A DNA stretch of 64,000 bases from Petrolisthes cinctipes (GCA_033782935.1 JAWQEG010000473.1:32293-96292), one strand, 5' to 3'. Counted from the stretch's first letter, positions 34,055 to 47,293 are shown. The notes: generated by a model not told the origin, from the sequence alone. Translations and numbers: made by a program.

Positions 34055-34442
34055 CGTCTATCAAATACTGGAGACTAAAAAGGAAGGGAACTCTCACCCA
34101 CTCATGTCTCCTTCATTTAGTGTTTTGACTTCATCATCCTTATCTGTGTTTTTTTTTTTTTTTTACAATTTCCTGAACAGTGATGTGTGGTTGGCCCGCC
34201 CTCCTCCAGTGTTTATCACGTTCATTTCCTCGCTGTGTGTGTGTGTTAATTCATATCATTTTTCCGTCATGCACACTTCCGGGTGGCAGTTCCAACAGTT
34301 TCTTGTTTAACAATTGTATTTTTCGTTGTTCCGTTCATTTTATTCCTTTATATATCCAATCAATTATTGATATAAACTATTCCTATTTTAGCAAGCAATT
34401 TTTTATATAAATATGTTTACAATTGCTTTCCCTCCCCCCCCC

Positions 34443-34458
34443 CCTCTCTCTCTCTCCT

Positions 34459-34530
<72 letters not shown>
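34443..34530 (+). repeat. (CT)n microsatellite after a C tract
   Basis: About 88 bp of nearly pure CT following a C run at 34433-34442. Confidence 0.93.
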
Positions 34531-34533
<3 letters not shown>

Positions 34534-35126
34534 TTCCTCCCCTTCATCGTCTCTACTACTGACCTTTCATTTCCTCTCCCTCAGTCAATCCCTTCTCCTT
34601 ATCTCTGCCTGTCATTCTTTTACCCCCCCCCCCCTCACTCACACTCACTCAACCGACCCCCACCCCACTTCTCTCTTACTCTGAGTCCCTGCATCTCTCC
34701 CCCTCACTCACTCCGATCCCCAGCCATCTCTCCCCCGCCCCCCTTTACACTTCTTGGGCTAATTCCCCTCCTCTCTCCCTCTCACTTTTCGGCTAATTTT
34801 TCTTTCATTTCCTCCCTACTGACAGCCTTCTAAACCACCACATAGAGAGAACCTTTATAAACACATCCCACCGATATGTACTCATTGTTTACAACTGTTT
34901 CCTGTTATGTTTTCATTCTCGGAAGGTGCATGAAGGACGCGCTCTGTTTCATTCATTTGTTGCATTTTTCCTTTGCCTTTTGTTCATTCACATTTCCCCT
35001 CTTTTTTTTTTTCTTATACGGTATTTCCATACAGCATTGCAGGCGGCTCACAGCTGGCCTTTGCTACCATCAATTACTATTATTATTTTTATGATAGTGC
35101 ACTGGTTCAAATAGCCTCCAGCCGCC

Positions 35127-35128
<2 letters not shown>

Positions 35129-35183
<55 letters not shown>
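35129..35183 (+). repeat. (CT)n microsatellite
   Basis: About 55 bp of pure CT. Another (CT)n is at 35455-35506, followed by a short (CA)n. Confidence 0.93.
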
Positions 35184-35185
<2 letters not shown>

Positions 35186-35451
35186 CACACACTTTTCCCT
35201 CTTCGTTCATCCCATCTTTCCCCTCTCAGTCCGTGCCTCACTTTCCCCTCACTGTCCCTCCCCACCACTGCCCCATAAACCACGTCTTGTATCGGCCAGC
35301 CTGAGATAAACCATTAAAGGAAGGAACATGTTTACTCTCCACACAGCTGGCACTCCTCCCTCCCCCATCCTTCCCTTCCCCCCTCTCTCTCCTTCACATC
35401 TCCTTTCCATGCTCCGGACTTGACTTTGTGTTACCGGTATATTCCTAATCC

Positions 35452-35509
<58 letters not shown>

Positions 35510-35938
35510 TACACACACACACATTCTCTTACCTGTTTTTTTATTACCAGTTTTTAGCAACAAGGCCTATATTGCTGTTTGGTAACTCATAAAGGAGTGA
35601 GTGTGCCTCGACATGCTTTTTTGTTACAATTTCTGAGGGAGGTCATTTGGAATCTCAATGACTGCATGGCTCCAACCGATAAACATTCAGGACACGAGGA
35701 TACGAGCAGTTAGAGTTTTGCATCATCACTGACGCTCTACTGTTATATATTGTGAGCACAGTTGACTGCCCCTTGAGGAGACTAATGAGTGAGGCTGCAT
35801 GGTGAAGGCCGGAGTGACAGTGATAAACTCGATAAAGCCAACTGATAACACACTTACCTCATCAGGGCGACAGTCACTAAGGTTCCCCGCCCTAACACAC
35901 ACACACACACCAACCTTCAGTAGTTCAAATGCAGTCAG

Positions 35939-35941
<3 letters not shown>

Positions 35942-35982
<41 letters not shown>
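35942..35982 (+). repeat. (CA)n microsatellite
   Basis: About 41 bp of pure CA, preceded by a shorter tract at 35897. Confidence 0.92.
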
Positions 35983-35984
<2 letters not shown>

Positions 35985-36109
35985 CAATCACCACCACAAC
36001 AACCCTTTACATCCACTCCATCTCTCATTATTCAGATACACACCCCTTCCTCTACTCATCACATCAGTTCCCCATATACACCCCTTACCCCTCTGATCAA
36101 CGCCCCTTC

Positions 36110-36390
36110 ACCCACCAATCAACATATCAGTAACCCCCCCCCCTTTCACCCACCACACAACATATCAGTAACCCCCCCTTCACCCACCACACAACATATC
36201 AGCAACCCCCCTCACCCACCACACACCCCTTCACCCACCACACAACATATCAGTAATCCCCCTTCACCCACCACACACCCCTTCACCCACCACACAACAT
36301 ATCAGTAACCCCCCTCACCCACCACACACCCCTTCACCCACCACACAACATATCAGCAACCCCCCTTCACCCACCACACACCATATCAAC
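36110..36390 (+). repeat. C-rich minisatellite
   Basis: Irregular tandem copies of acaacatatcagtaac, cccccttcacccaccac. It is open in one frame only because stops are rare in the unit. Confidence 0.8.
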
Positions 36391-37167
36391 ACACTTCCTC
36401 CCCCCGAACAACCCCACACCCTTCAGTTCTACCCCCTCCCTTGCTCTTTGTCCAGGCAGGTGCTAGGCAGGTGTCATGCGCTTGGTATTTCCCTCTGTCT
36501 GTTACCCTTCCCTTCCGCTCTTCCTCTCTCCCGGTCCCTGCACGAGAGCCTTCAACTCCTCCTCCTCTTATTATTATTATTCCTTTTATAAGCTACCATT
36601 ATTTTCCTAATACTACAATTACTGTAGGATAGATAAACGGCTTCCCAAACAACCTGATATGGGTCAATATGCCAGTTAATATTTCTATTTCATTGTATAA
36701 TATCCCCCTCCTCCTTCTCCACTTCCTTCTCCTCCAGCCACACCCCTCACTGGGAACAAAACAACCGGCGCACGTTACCCCTAAGTATCCCAAGGTTCAG
36801 GGAAGCGCGAATACTGCAGTTCCGCCCTCTGCTCTTCCCAGGACGCTCCAGCTCACTTTGTTGTGGTATTAACACTCTGAAGCTATGAGGTTGCACACGT
36901 GGCTTCCATTACACTTTTTGTTCGGTAGTTAGTAACCCACACGTGGCGTCTATTACACTTTTTGTTCGCTATAGGTAATAATTCCATATACTTTTTCAGA
37001 GTGTTTAAATGGTGGGTCGATCCTGCCAGTTGGAAATGTTAGTGAAGGTGTAAGGGATTCAGTGTGACGAGGCTGAGTGTTTAGTAACTTTATGTAACTT
37101 GTCATATTATGTATCCGAATGTCACCTCGCCCAAAATTTACTCTCACATTTAATTGACATTACTTAA

Positions 37168-37331
37168 TTAAGGCGGCAGTAGCCTATGGTGTTGGCAGAT
37201 TGGTGGTGAATGATTCCACCGAACTATCCCAAGAAACAGGTTACCTAAATTTTGTTGAATTGATCTGTTGCATAGGATAGTTGGCAGGAATCGGTAGTCT
37301 GAAATATGCTTGAATTATAGTGTTTCCTTAA
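37168..37331. mobile_element. TTAA MITE upstream of CD36-like copy 2
   Basis: TTAA at both ends (attaaggcggcagtag, gtgtttccTTAA). Diverged core gaatgattccaccgaacta and ataggatagttggcaggaat. Confidence 0.65.
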
Positions 37332-39405
37332 CGCATCATAATGTAGTATAATCTAACTTAACCTTCTTTATCTTTTGTAAATACGTGGTGTAATTTCTTG
37401 AATAAAAAGAACAATTCACATAACCTGGTTTAACGACCTATCTCATCGCACCTCATTAACCTTACCTGACCCTCGTTATTCAATAAATATATAAACTGTA
37501 TAAATGAAGTAAAAGTGAAGGCGAATCTCCATATTGATAGAGACTTTGAAGAATGGAGCTCATAAAGTAATGCTTTGCAATATCTGGGGCGTCGAGTGTT
37601 TGGGTGTGTTATCGCGGTTGGTAGAGGCGATAACGGCGAGGGGGGGACAAAGCTCGGCATAAAGAAGGAAGTGGTGGGGGTCAGTAGTGTGTTGGATGGC
37701 GGAGCTGAGAGTTGGTCGGTTGGTTCGTTGCTGCCTAGTACAGTCAGGACTCAGTAGTAGTGGCTTCCTTCCTCTCTCACCATCCACTTCCACCTGCCTG
37801 CTCCACCAACACCACTCGTCGGTCGGTGTCTGTTCCGCCGCCACGTGACTCACTCGGGATTATAAGGATGCGAGTGGTTCCTGTCTTCATTACACACCCA
37901 CCTACTCGTGCACTCCACTCCACTCACCGCGTAACACCAGAGATTAAGATCAGATACCAAGAGGCTATATAGCTAGTTGTTGCCTTCTCCTGCACTTCAA
38001 CCCTCAGTTATAATGAAGCCAGGGGTCAAGATCGGTACGAGTAATTCTTGAGCTCCTACACACTCACCTACTTACTCTCCCACTCACTCACTCACTCTCC
38101 CACTCACTCACTCGTTCCACTTGCTGCTTCAGCCACGTGACACCAAGGACCTTTTTTTTGTATCGGGTGCCTGTGTGAGTGAATGTGTGTGTGTGTGCGT
38201 TACATCCTTTCCCTGGAGGTGGTGGTGGTGCATGCGTGATCTTAGTGCGGAGTGAAGCCTTGTTGCTCTGACACGCCTCCCTTGCACAGTCAGCCGATTA
38301 TTCTGACGGGGATGCCTGCTGGGAAGTGTAGAGAGCAGCTTAACTTACCCAGCGGCCTCTTCAACGCTCTGTCTTAGAAACTCAAACGCCTTAATGTTCC
38401 CGTCCCCTTGAAAAGTTACTCACGAGTGCCACCTTGATACTTTCTGTGCGGGGTTTTCAAGTTTTGTTCCTCAGTTATAGACAGAAAAGAAACAGTATAT
38501 TTGAGAAAAAAGGATTGTAGATTGAAAACGCTCTGATTAAGTTTAACACTTGCCATGGACAGACGAGATCCTAATGTCTAGTGTGGTGTGAGTGATTCAT
38601 GAAAAAATAAAATGTGTTGAGAGAAAAAGAAAACCTTCAGCGTACGTAACTATTATAAATATTATGATTCCAGTGTTGATTAGTTGACGTCTGTGTATAC
38701 GAGTTGCAGTTATTTTCCCTTCGTCTTGATTCATCTGTCTTGAAACACCCTATGAATAACGGTAAATTTCCCGGATTTTATATGAGGAAATTCAACTCTC
38801 ACTCATTTGTTGGTGTTTCATAATAATAGTGCCATTTTTATGTTTCGTATCTTACTGCCATCAGAAAATATTACTGTCTTGGTGTTCTGCTTAATTTTCT
38901 TCCCTGATCTACTGGTTTGTCTCCTTATTGATGGCAAAGGCCTTTAGCCTAGTTTTAAACATCTCGTGGGACCATAATTTATTTTCCTACTGAAAACATG
39001 CATCATTAAATTACCTCCCAATGATAAAGAAGAGAACCATTTATTGTGTATGAAGATGATGAAAAGTCTGTAGGCTTAACTTATTCATTGAAACTCTGGA
39101 TGCGACAACGTAAGAAGACCAGTTCCTTAAGGAAGTGTCTGTGAGATGTCCATTGTTGGTCGTTGTGCAAGCCGGCCCACTGAACCCTAGCCTAGCCTAC
39201 TTATTAGTCGTCATGTGCAGACACTTAACCTGGCGTGGACCAACATACTGATCAGCAGGGCGGCGGCCTTGTGTTGTGTTGGGTCGGGGGTTTAGTTGTT
39301 GGGTGGGAGGTGCAGGTTTTGGTGGTGGTGAAGACAGTCATTGCTAGTCTGCTTGGAGAGGAAGGAAGAGAGGAGGTCGACCCCTCTTCATCCGGGGCGT
39401 GTATA
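37332..39405 (+). other. Upstream region / probable 5' UTR zone of CD36-like copy 2
   Basis: Higher GC than its surroundings at 37570-38340, with clustered CACTC repeats (38060-38120), then AT-rich sequence. The promoter and any upstream non-coding exon probably lie here but cannot be fixed. Confidence 0.4.
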
Positions 39406-40856
39406 ATGGAGACGCTTGAAGATTGGTCCGGAAGGAAGTTCAGGGCGGAGTTTGATAATGATGGAGATGAGAAGGAAGAGGAATATAGTGACTACAGTGA
39501 ATACAGTATGTCGGAGGATGTTGACGAACGAGGTACCTGCACCCCAGAGAAAAAGGAAATTAAAGAGGAAAGCAAGATGACAAAGGAGGAAGAACTGGCT
39601 GCCGGAATAAGGAAAGAGCAGGTCAACTGCTGTGTGTGGATGCATGATGGCAGACAACAAATGAACAGGAAACGCCACACACACTCCAACAAATATGAGG
39701 AAAGACGGAACCTGCTGCTGGGGGAATACTTATCAGAGGACGAGCTGCTCAAACCCCGTCGAAACTGCTGCTCCCGCTACTGTATCTGCTGCAAGTGGTG
39801 GTGTCTCTTAGGGATGATGCTGGTGAGTCTGGGGGCACTGATGTTGGTGCTGTTGTGGGGCGATGACACATTAGAAGCCGGGGTGTACAAGTCTCTCACC
39901 TTGGCCGAGGGGTCAAATAAAGACCACGTGTGGAGGACGGGCCAGCTGGAGACCCTCTACACAGTTCGAGTCTTCAACCTGACGAACCCTAAACAGTTCA
40001 TGAAGGGGGCCAGACCGAGGGTACACGAAGTGGGGCCTTATGTTTACACCCTAAGGGAGACCAAAGAAAATGTTGTGTACAAAGAAGACGGAAAGGTTGT
40101 GGAGTACCAAGGAAGGCCGACTTACGTCTTTCAGCCCCACCTGTCGTCAGGGAGAGAAGAGGATGTGGTGATCACGGTAAACATCCCGTTTGTGAATGCG
40201 GCCGACATGGTGAAAGACAAAGGTGCGATGAGGACAGTGTTACAAATGGTGAAGAAGATGTACGGATTTGACACGCTGAGGAGACTGACTGTGGGTGAGC
40301 TGCTCTGGGGACACAAGTCAAGGGTACTGGACTGGGCCAGGACAGTACAGGAAGTACCCTACCCACATCAACAGTTCGGCATCCTGATGGGTCTCAACGA
40401 CACCCTTCAGAAGCCGTACCTCATGCACACCGGTAAGGGCGACCCAAGCAAAATGAACAAGATTCTAGCCTGGAATCACCACGAGACTTTGGACTTTTGG
40501 TACGGCGACACCTGCAACATGATTCGAGGTACTGACGCCAGTGGTTTTGGTCCAAAGGTGTCAAAAAATAAAACTCTGTACATTTTCGATGGTCGACTTT
40601 GCCGGGCGCTTCCTCTGGTGTACAGCAGCACCGTCACCAACAACGGATTGGAGGCGTACCGTTTCGTTCACCCTGATGATATTTTCACTTACAATGGGGC
40701 CAACAGAGAGAACCGATGTTATTGTGGGCCCCAAGGCTGCCCTCCACGTGGGGTGCTTGACATGAAACCCTGCCTCTTTGGTGCTTCTGTTGGCTTCTCA
40801 TTCCCCCACTTCTATAAGGGAGACCCCAAGCTTCGCCACCTAGTACTCGGCCTCAG
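39406..40856 (+). CDS. CD36-family (class B scavenger receptor) 5' coding exon, copy 2, with long acidic N-terminal tail
   Basis: The exon encodes 483 residues plus a split codon, then the donor gtaaga. The frame is closed upstream by TAA at 39226, and the first ATG is at 39406 (A at -3, G at +4). Residues 1-130 are a long cytoplasmic tail: an acidic Ser/Tyr/Glu stretch (EEEYSDYSEYSMSEDVDE), a Lys/Glu-rich part, an ERRNLL dileucine-type motif, and cysteines (CCSRYCICC) against the membrane helix at about 131-152. The ectodomain matches copy 1 closely: FNLTNPKQF, ARPRVHEVGPYVY, VNIPFVNAADMV, LTVGELLWGHKSRV, CNMIRGTDASGFGP, and six cysteines at 370, 399, 438, 440, 445, 456. It stops at PHFYKGDPKLRHLVLGLR, the same position and phase as copy 1. 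The C-terminal ectodomain and second membrane helix are not seen. The tail length is unusual for this family, where tails are normally short. Confidence 0.93.
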
Positions 40857-40939
40857 GTAAGATAATCAGCAGCAGACCAGGCCCTCACATCCTGTCCCTT
40901 CTTACCTGTACTCTTTCTTCTCTACCTCAATCTGTCCTA

Positions 40940-41065
40940 CATCGTCTTACTCGTCCTATATCGTCCCATTCTGCCCCATATCGTCCCATTCTGCCCCATA
41001 TCGTCCCATTCTGCCCCATATCGTCCCATTCCGCCTCCATATCGTCCCATTCCGCCCCACATCGT
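40940..41065 (+). repeat. 20-bp minisatellite just after CD36-like copy 2
   Basis: Five or six copies of atatcgtcccattctgcccc starting about 80 bp into the intron. Confidence 0.85.
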
Positions 41066-42761
41066 CCTACCCCTTTTAACGAATTAAGCTTTACAGTTGC
41101 CTCGCCCTCCTCTGTACTCCCCTGCTCTTCTTTACCTCACAACAGCACACCCTACCCAACCATGACCCTCCCCCAGCACCCTCCTCTGTGCTGCCTTTCA
41201 TCTGCCCCTCCCCGCTCTGCTTCAAACCTGCCCTCTCACTGTGATGGGCGGGTTGAGAAGAATGTCACTGATGTTCGTTTTTCATATACGGTATACAATA
41301 TTGGGATATTCGATGAGAATTTTTAAGCATTTTGTGAAGGAACCGTGATAAAAGAGAAAGGAGTGGATACTATAAAGGGGTGAAATGTATGTAAGGGAGC
41401 GAGGGTGTGAGGATGTGGAGGTATGAGATAAGGTCGGATGTGAGGGAGAAATGTATTAAAACAAAAGGGTTGAGCGGACGAGGTGTGAGGTGTTTGTGAG
41501 GGGCAGGAGGGCAAGTTTGTGTGGGTAGTAAGTAGACTATATAGACTGACAGCCGACCCTCCAGCCTCACACGCTGATTGAAGTAATACTGTGCCCACTT
41601 CAGCTCTCACATCCACCCTCACGCTTCAGACTCACACCATTACACTTCACCATAACACTCCATTCTCACACATAATGCAAACACTCCATCCTCACACTCC
41701 ACACTTAACTCCACCCAAACACTCGATCATCCCACTGTCACATTCCACCTCAATACGCCAACGTTACATTCTATACTCCCTCATCACATTACACTACATT
41801 ACCAAGAACAGTAACCAGGTCTTGTTGTGGTCCCAGAATTCTAGAGCTGCTCTTTCTTGGACGTTAACAATATTTTCCAAAACTTTTCTTGTACAAAATT
41901 CTTGTATAATGAAAACCATGATATGCAAGAACATTCTTGGTGTTAACGATGGTTTGGTACCCTTACGATGACTGTTGTTTGTCTATAGAGTCATCGTACC
42001 AGTATCACTCCATCGTCAACACCATCAATGTTCTTGCCTATGACCCAATGATCAACAGTTTATTTGCAGAGAACTGTTCACCTGCAAGACCCTCATTGCC
42101 TCCTCACCAACACTCCCTCACGTCCCACCTTCACAGCTGCCTGCCTCTGAATTAAACACGGATGGTTGGTTCAGTTTACTGTATCCCATCAAAAAACAGA
42201 GCTTCTTCACACCCCTCAGTGGCTGGATAAGTTTCAAAGCCAAAGTTATATTGGCCCAAAAGACGACCGATCAGACATACTATCACATGCATGCTCTTCC
42301 ATCCATATCCACATTCTTATTGTTTGCAGTACCGGTACTTTGCCTATTTCTTAACAGTAGGATACGATATACTTGGTGAAAATGGGCATTGTAAGAGTAA
42401 ATAATGACATATGGTGTTGGAAATTATCAAAAGGAGCAGCAATCTTTGTATTCATTTACCTGTTCTACTAAAGGTATACGCAACGTAATAAAGAAAAACC
42501 AAAGCTGGTATTTTTTTTTATAATGGAGAGGGAGGTGATATGTATAGGGCTGGGCCGACACTTTGCCTATTGACTGTACACACTACCTACACCAGTCTCA
42601 TTCGACGTTACCTGGTCTCATTCACACACCGCAACTTAACACTTATCCACTCGCAAGGACAGGCTCGAAATAGCTTATAGCCTATCTCCCTGACCATCTC
42701 GCTCACACACCTGCACAAAATCATCATATTTCCCACAAACACTTTGCGCACCTGAGCATTT
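41066..42761. other. No gene seen, after CD36-like copy 2
   Basis: Low-complexity CA/CT-rich sequence at 41580-41800 and unique AT-rich DNA after. Probably intron or intergenic. No exon with CD36 C-terminal features recognised. Confidence 0.55.
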
Positions 42762-42965
42762 TACTACTACTACCATTACTACCTTGGTTACTAATACTAC
42801 TAATACTACCACCACGACTAGTCCACTATTATTACTACTGGTACCACCGCTACTTTTTCACTATTATCATTACTACTACTACTACTATTCTTTTATTATT
42901 ACTACTACCACCACTACTATCATTACTATTGGTACCGCTATTACCACCACCACCTCTACTGCTGT
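42762..42965 (+). repeat. Imperfect (TAC)n/(ACC)n region
   Basis: Trinucleotide-biased tract of tac, tat and acc triplets. The 95-codon frame across it is a repeat translation. Confidence 0.75.
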
Positions 42966-43952
42966 TCTTTATAGTTCTACATCCTCTTACACCCTGCATT
43001 ACAATGAAATATATGCTTCAGCCAACATGGATAGTCTAAGTTTATATAGTCGGATTACAATAATGCTGTAACCTTCCAACCTACCCTAAATATACCTTAG
43101 TCAATAACTAAATGGAAAATGTGTAGACAAAACTTTATAATGAACACAGCCCCACACCGACAACAGTAATGACTCACATAGCTAGGTTACACACCAACTC
43201 ACGTACACAGCTCACACGTGCGGCATTTACACAGCCTGGAGCGTTCAGTCAGGTACTCAGGTTCACTTAACCTTTCATTTTCTACAAGTGGCAAGCCTTG
43301 TGTAATTTCCCATCATATCCATCAGGTGGCACTAATGAGACAACACTCCAGGTAACATTAGAGTATACATTCATCCGCTTATTATTATCGTATCTTCTAG
43401 TTGGATAATGAACTTCTAGATTGAGGATGTCGTAAATGAGTTGTAGTCACCTTTCCTGTATAATGATGAACCCTGAATTACAAATGAGTTTATGAAGACT
43501 AGTCTATATTTACGACATTGTGGATCTCCGTGGTCGTCGTCACACAAGATATGTGGCAGGACATTTGGCCATGACTGACTCCAAGGCACTTGTTTTGAGT
43601 CGGATGTTTTTTCCGGAAGCAACAGCGCGAGACGAATCTAGAATAAACTGGATTGTTACTCAGCATTCTGAACACAGCCGGTACAGTCACAGTAAAAAAT
43701 CTTGCAACACCTTCGAACACGCCTGCATCACGCCTCGAAAGTTGGTGCAAATCTAGAACTGTAATAATGGTTCATAAGATTCACTCTCACTTTCATGCTT
43801 CGTGGTGTTGGTAGCTTCTCTTCTGTCCCACTAGATGACGACACCTTATTTATACACGTCACTATCAGGAGAGTACACAGACAGTCCTAAGAAAACGTGA
43901 AGTGCCTGCATGTGTTTATCCTTCATGCAGTCATCAATGAATACAACACCTT

Positions 43953-44109
43953 CAGTCACGAGCACTAATAAGTATACAGCTTTGGTTGGAGATTTGGGCA
44001 GTCCAATTCACCAGCGAAGTAATTCCAATGGAGATCTTATTATGCATTTATTTACTGTCTCCAGGTATTCGAAGCACACCTGAATACTTATTAGTGCTCG
44101 TAACTGTAC
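43953..44109. mobile_element. MITE family 2, copy 2
   Basis: Inverted ends CAGTCACGAGCACTAATAAG and CTTATTAGTGCTCGTAACTG. The interior matches the copy at 8761 (gtattcgaagcacacctgaa). Only two copies are in the window. Confidence 0.75.
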
Positions 44110-44725
44110 ACACCAAGTTAATCATCACGTACGCAACGCAAGGCTGACTGACAGATTTCATGACTCTCATAGCCTTCATTCAACCAGGCTACTTGTCCGC
44201 TAGTCAGCATATAAGTTACTTTTTATGAGCTATCATAACGTAGTTGTTATTAAGGGTGTTTGAGAGTTATCGTAACATTGGACACGAAGCTAACATAGAA
44301 GGTAACTCGTAACTGTCTAATTAAAGGTAAAGTATAGGTATAAATATAGGCAACCAATGAAGAAGATTCTGTTGACATTCGGGGTTTATTTTGGTGTTGA
44401 AGTATCAGCGAATATTGCCAATAAACACCGTGAATGTGTGTTTTGATCTCTCTTCTGTCTGAATTGTAATATAGAGAAATTTGACATAACCGATAAAAAA
44501 CGCCATTTGTTGATGAACCTTTAACATTATTGTATCGCTTATTTCTTCAGTTTACTGGTGTTCTACTTACAAGATAAACAACACACTAACTATTCAGGAG
44601 AGAAAGTGTCGTTAGATACGTGTGAAGTCAAAGAGCATGTTGTGTGTTCCAAGATTTGCTGTTAAAACGAGGAAAATATGAGGGAGGAAGGACGAGGAAA
44701 CTGTGGTGCTGGATGAAGGAGGATG

Positions 44726-44732
<7 letters not shown>

Positions 44733-44789
<57 letters not shown>
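44733..44789 (+). repeat. (GA)n microsatellite
   Basis: About 57 bp of pure GA. Confidence 0.93.
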
Positions 44790-44791
<2 letters not shown>

Positions 44792-45169
44792 GAAATTAAT
44801 GATTGAAAGGCGACGAGATATACGGAATTACGAGAAGAGAGAGAGACTGACTGTATGTGCGTGTGTACCAACAAGCAAGCAATCGAGGGAGTGTTTATGT
44901 ACCGCCCCACAATGCTTGTTTAGAAGGTCGTCAGGTGAGTGATCCCTTGACCTCCCCACAGATAACACCAGCTCGGATTCCTGGGATTTTCTTCTCGCTC
45001 TCTTAATTTTTTCCACACACTTTATTTCTCACTCTCTCTTTTCTTGCTTTCTTGCTCTTTAATCTCACTCTCGGTCTCTTTAACCCTTGACTTCTTTAAT
45101 CTTTCCTGTGCTCTCCGTAATTTTTGTAATCTATTCTGTCTTCCCCGCTCTAACTAACCTCTCATTCGT

Positions 45170-45172
<3 letters not shown>

Positions 45173-45235
<63 letters not shown>
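45173..45235 (+). repeat. (CT)n microsatellite
   Basis: About 63 bp of pure CT. Confidence 0.93.
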
Positions 45236-45239
<4 letters not shown>

Positions 45240-45532
45240 ACTTTCCCCATACAGTTGCTAGTTTGTATAGGGCAAGTCGTGTCATTTCCTTAAGATAAGC
45301 TATACACTGTACCCACGAATGACCTACCACTGAACTATTTGGGTTGGGGCCAAGGGAGATGTCATATAAATCAACCATGAGTAATGATATACCCAAAGAG
45401 GTCCAGAAAACGCCACCTCATCCACCCAGCCTTCCATCATCAAAACATACACAAGGTCCGCCTTCATCCCTCCCCTCCTCAGGTCTCAAGCATTAAGGCC
45501 ATTTCTTTAGAGGCCAATATGTATGCTAATGT

Positions 45533-45685
<153 letters not shown>

Positions 45686-45858
45686 TGTCCAGTCTTACCT
45701 AATGTTTGCTGTAGCTTTCACAGACGCACATGGGATGATTGACAGTTACGTGGAATTATAAAGAAGAGTCTGCCCAAACAATTCTACTCTGTGTGTGTGT
45801 GTGTGTGTGTGCTTGACGTTTCGGTTCTGCTTCTTCTTGGTGTTTATTTTTCACACAG

Positions 45859-46020
45859 GTTCATACACAAACATTACCCAGATAGTGAGCTCCATGGATG
45901 CAGCCTGAACGAGATCTATCTAGGGCAGTGTACTCAACAAGGAAAGAAGGCGTGTTGGGTTCATTGTCACCAGAGTTTAGACATTTATAATAATAGTCAC
46001 TCGTCATGTGGTGTACTGTA
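45859..46020 (+). CDS. Weak candidate terminal exon, Cys-containing peptide, function unknown
   Basis: After a pyrimidine-rich acceptor (ttatttttcacacag) the sequence is open for about 53 codons and encodes a Cys-containing stretch (LHGCSLNEIYLGQC, KKACWVHCHQ) before a stop. No donor, start codon or homology is recognised. It sits between microsatellites and may be chance. Confidence 0.12.
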
Positions 46021-46204
46021 GTATATTTCAACTACAGGCTACACCCCTCACCCACCCACTCACTCACTCAAGCAAACAAACAAACGGACACATATGCACG
46101 CACACTTTCTTTCACACACACACACGTACCAACTCTGGTGAATGTGAAAAGTGGTTGTTATTGTGAGAAGTATCCTGTTTCTCAGTTATCATAGTTGACT
46201 AGCT

Positions 46205-46207
<3 letters not shown>

Positions 46208-46247
<40 letters not shown>

Positions 46248-46382
46248 GATAAATTTAATGTGTGACTGAACTGCATGGTGTAAGCTCAAGAGAGAGAGAG
46301 TGAGAGAGAGTGTGTGTGTGTTATGAATTTAAAATGTAACTGAACTGCATGGTGTAAGAGAGAGAGAGAGAGAGAGAGAGAA
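46208..46382 (+). repeat. (GA)n tracts within a short duplication
   Basis: Three GA tracts separated by near-identical spacers (actgaactgcatggtgtaag at about 46265 and 46340), so spacer and tract were duplicated together. Confidence 0.8.
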
Positions 46383-47122
46383 CTGCATGGAGAGAGTGAG
46401 TGTGTGTGATAGAGAGCCTAGCTTGTACCGACAGGAGCCACGTGCGTGTAGGAAAGGGAAGGTGGTCTTTTTCCGGCTTCCCGCACTATTGTTTCCGCCA
46501 CCCGTCACCACAAAGCAGGGGGGAGGGGGGATTAGGACATTGGGGAGGGGGAATTTGGACATATATTTATCTATTAAGTATACACTGTACTGTTTATCGA
46601 GTGTGGGGGAGGAGGGGTATATGTTGTCGAAGGGGAGGGGGAACCAGGCCTTTATAAAATATATATTTATTATTGTTTATGAATTGAGGGGGAGGGGGTT
46701 CATTTTATTGTTTGTTTGTTTGTTTTCCGGTTTTTATTAAGTGAACATTAACTCTGTATAACTATGGTCGCTTGTTCATATCATTGTTGTATAGATTACG
46801 TGTATATTCTCATGTCTTCCTCAACGTACACACACATACTCACACATTTCTGTATTATATTCTTTTCTGTGTTGTGCTTTTTATATGTCCCAAGGTGAAT
46901 GCAAAGGAGAGAAACTATCTTCAGCTGCTCAAGTTAAAATAGAAGGACGGAAGGTGGAAGGAAGAGATAAAATATTCCCAGGCACTTGCTGAGTACTTAG
47001 GTTTTTCTTGTGAGTGAAATACTGGGAGAGAAAAATGTACTTATGACTAATTTATTTACAGTATTCAATAGCCAGTTAAAGGGGACATTTTACTCAGATC
47101 CTGTACTTCATATATTAGGTAA

Positions 47123-47293
47123 TTAAGGGGATAATACACTTTGGAAGTTTTGGTACAATGGAGTGCTTTGATTCCTCCAAAGTATGACAGGAAACAGGAC
47201 CATATGAACAAAAATAATGGTGGCCTCATTGTTTGAAATAGTTTGGGAGAAATCAGTTGCTTCAAATTTACCAACACTGTACTACCCCATTAG
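47123..47293. mobile_element. TTAA MITE, type B
   Basis: Starts TTAAGGGGATAATACACTTT. Core tttgattcctccaaagtatg, then tttaccaacactgtactacc; the right TTAA has changed to TTAG. Confidence 0.8.

Noticed and set aside
39235..39405. Upstream extension of CD36-like copy 2 by 57 codons
   Set aside because: That frame begins with GTG after an in-frame TAA; the first ATG is at 39406.
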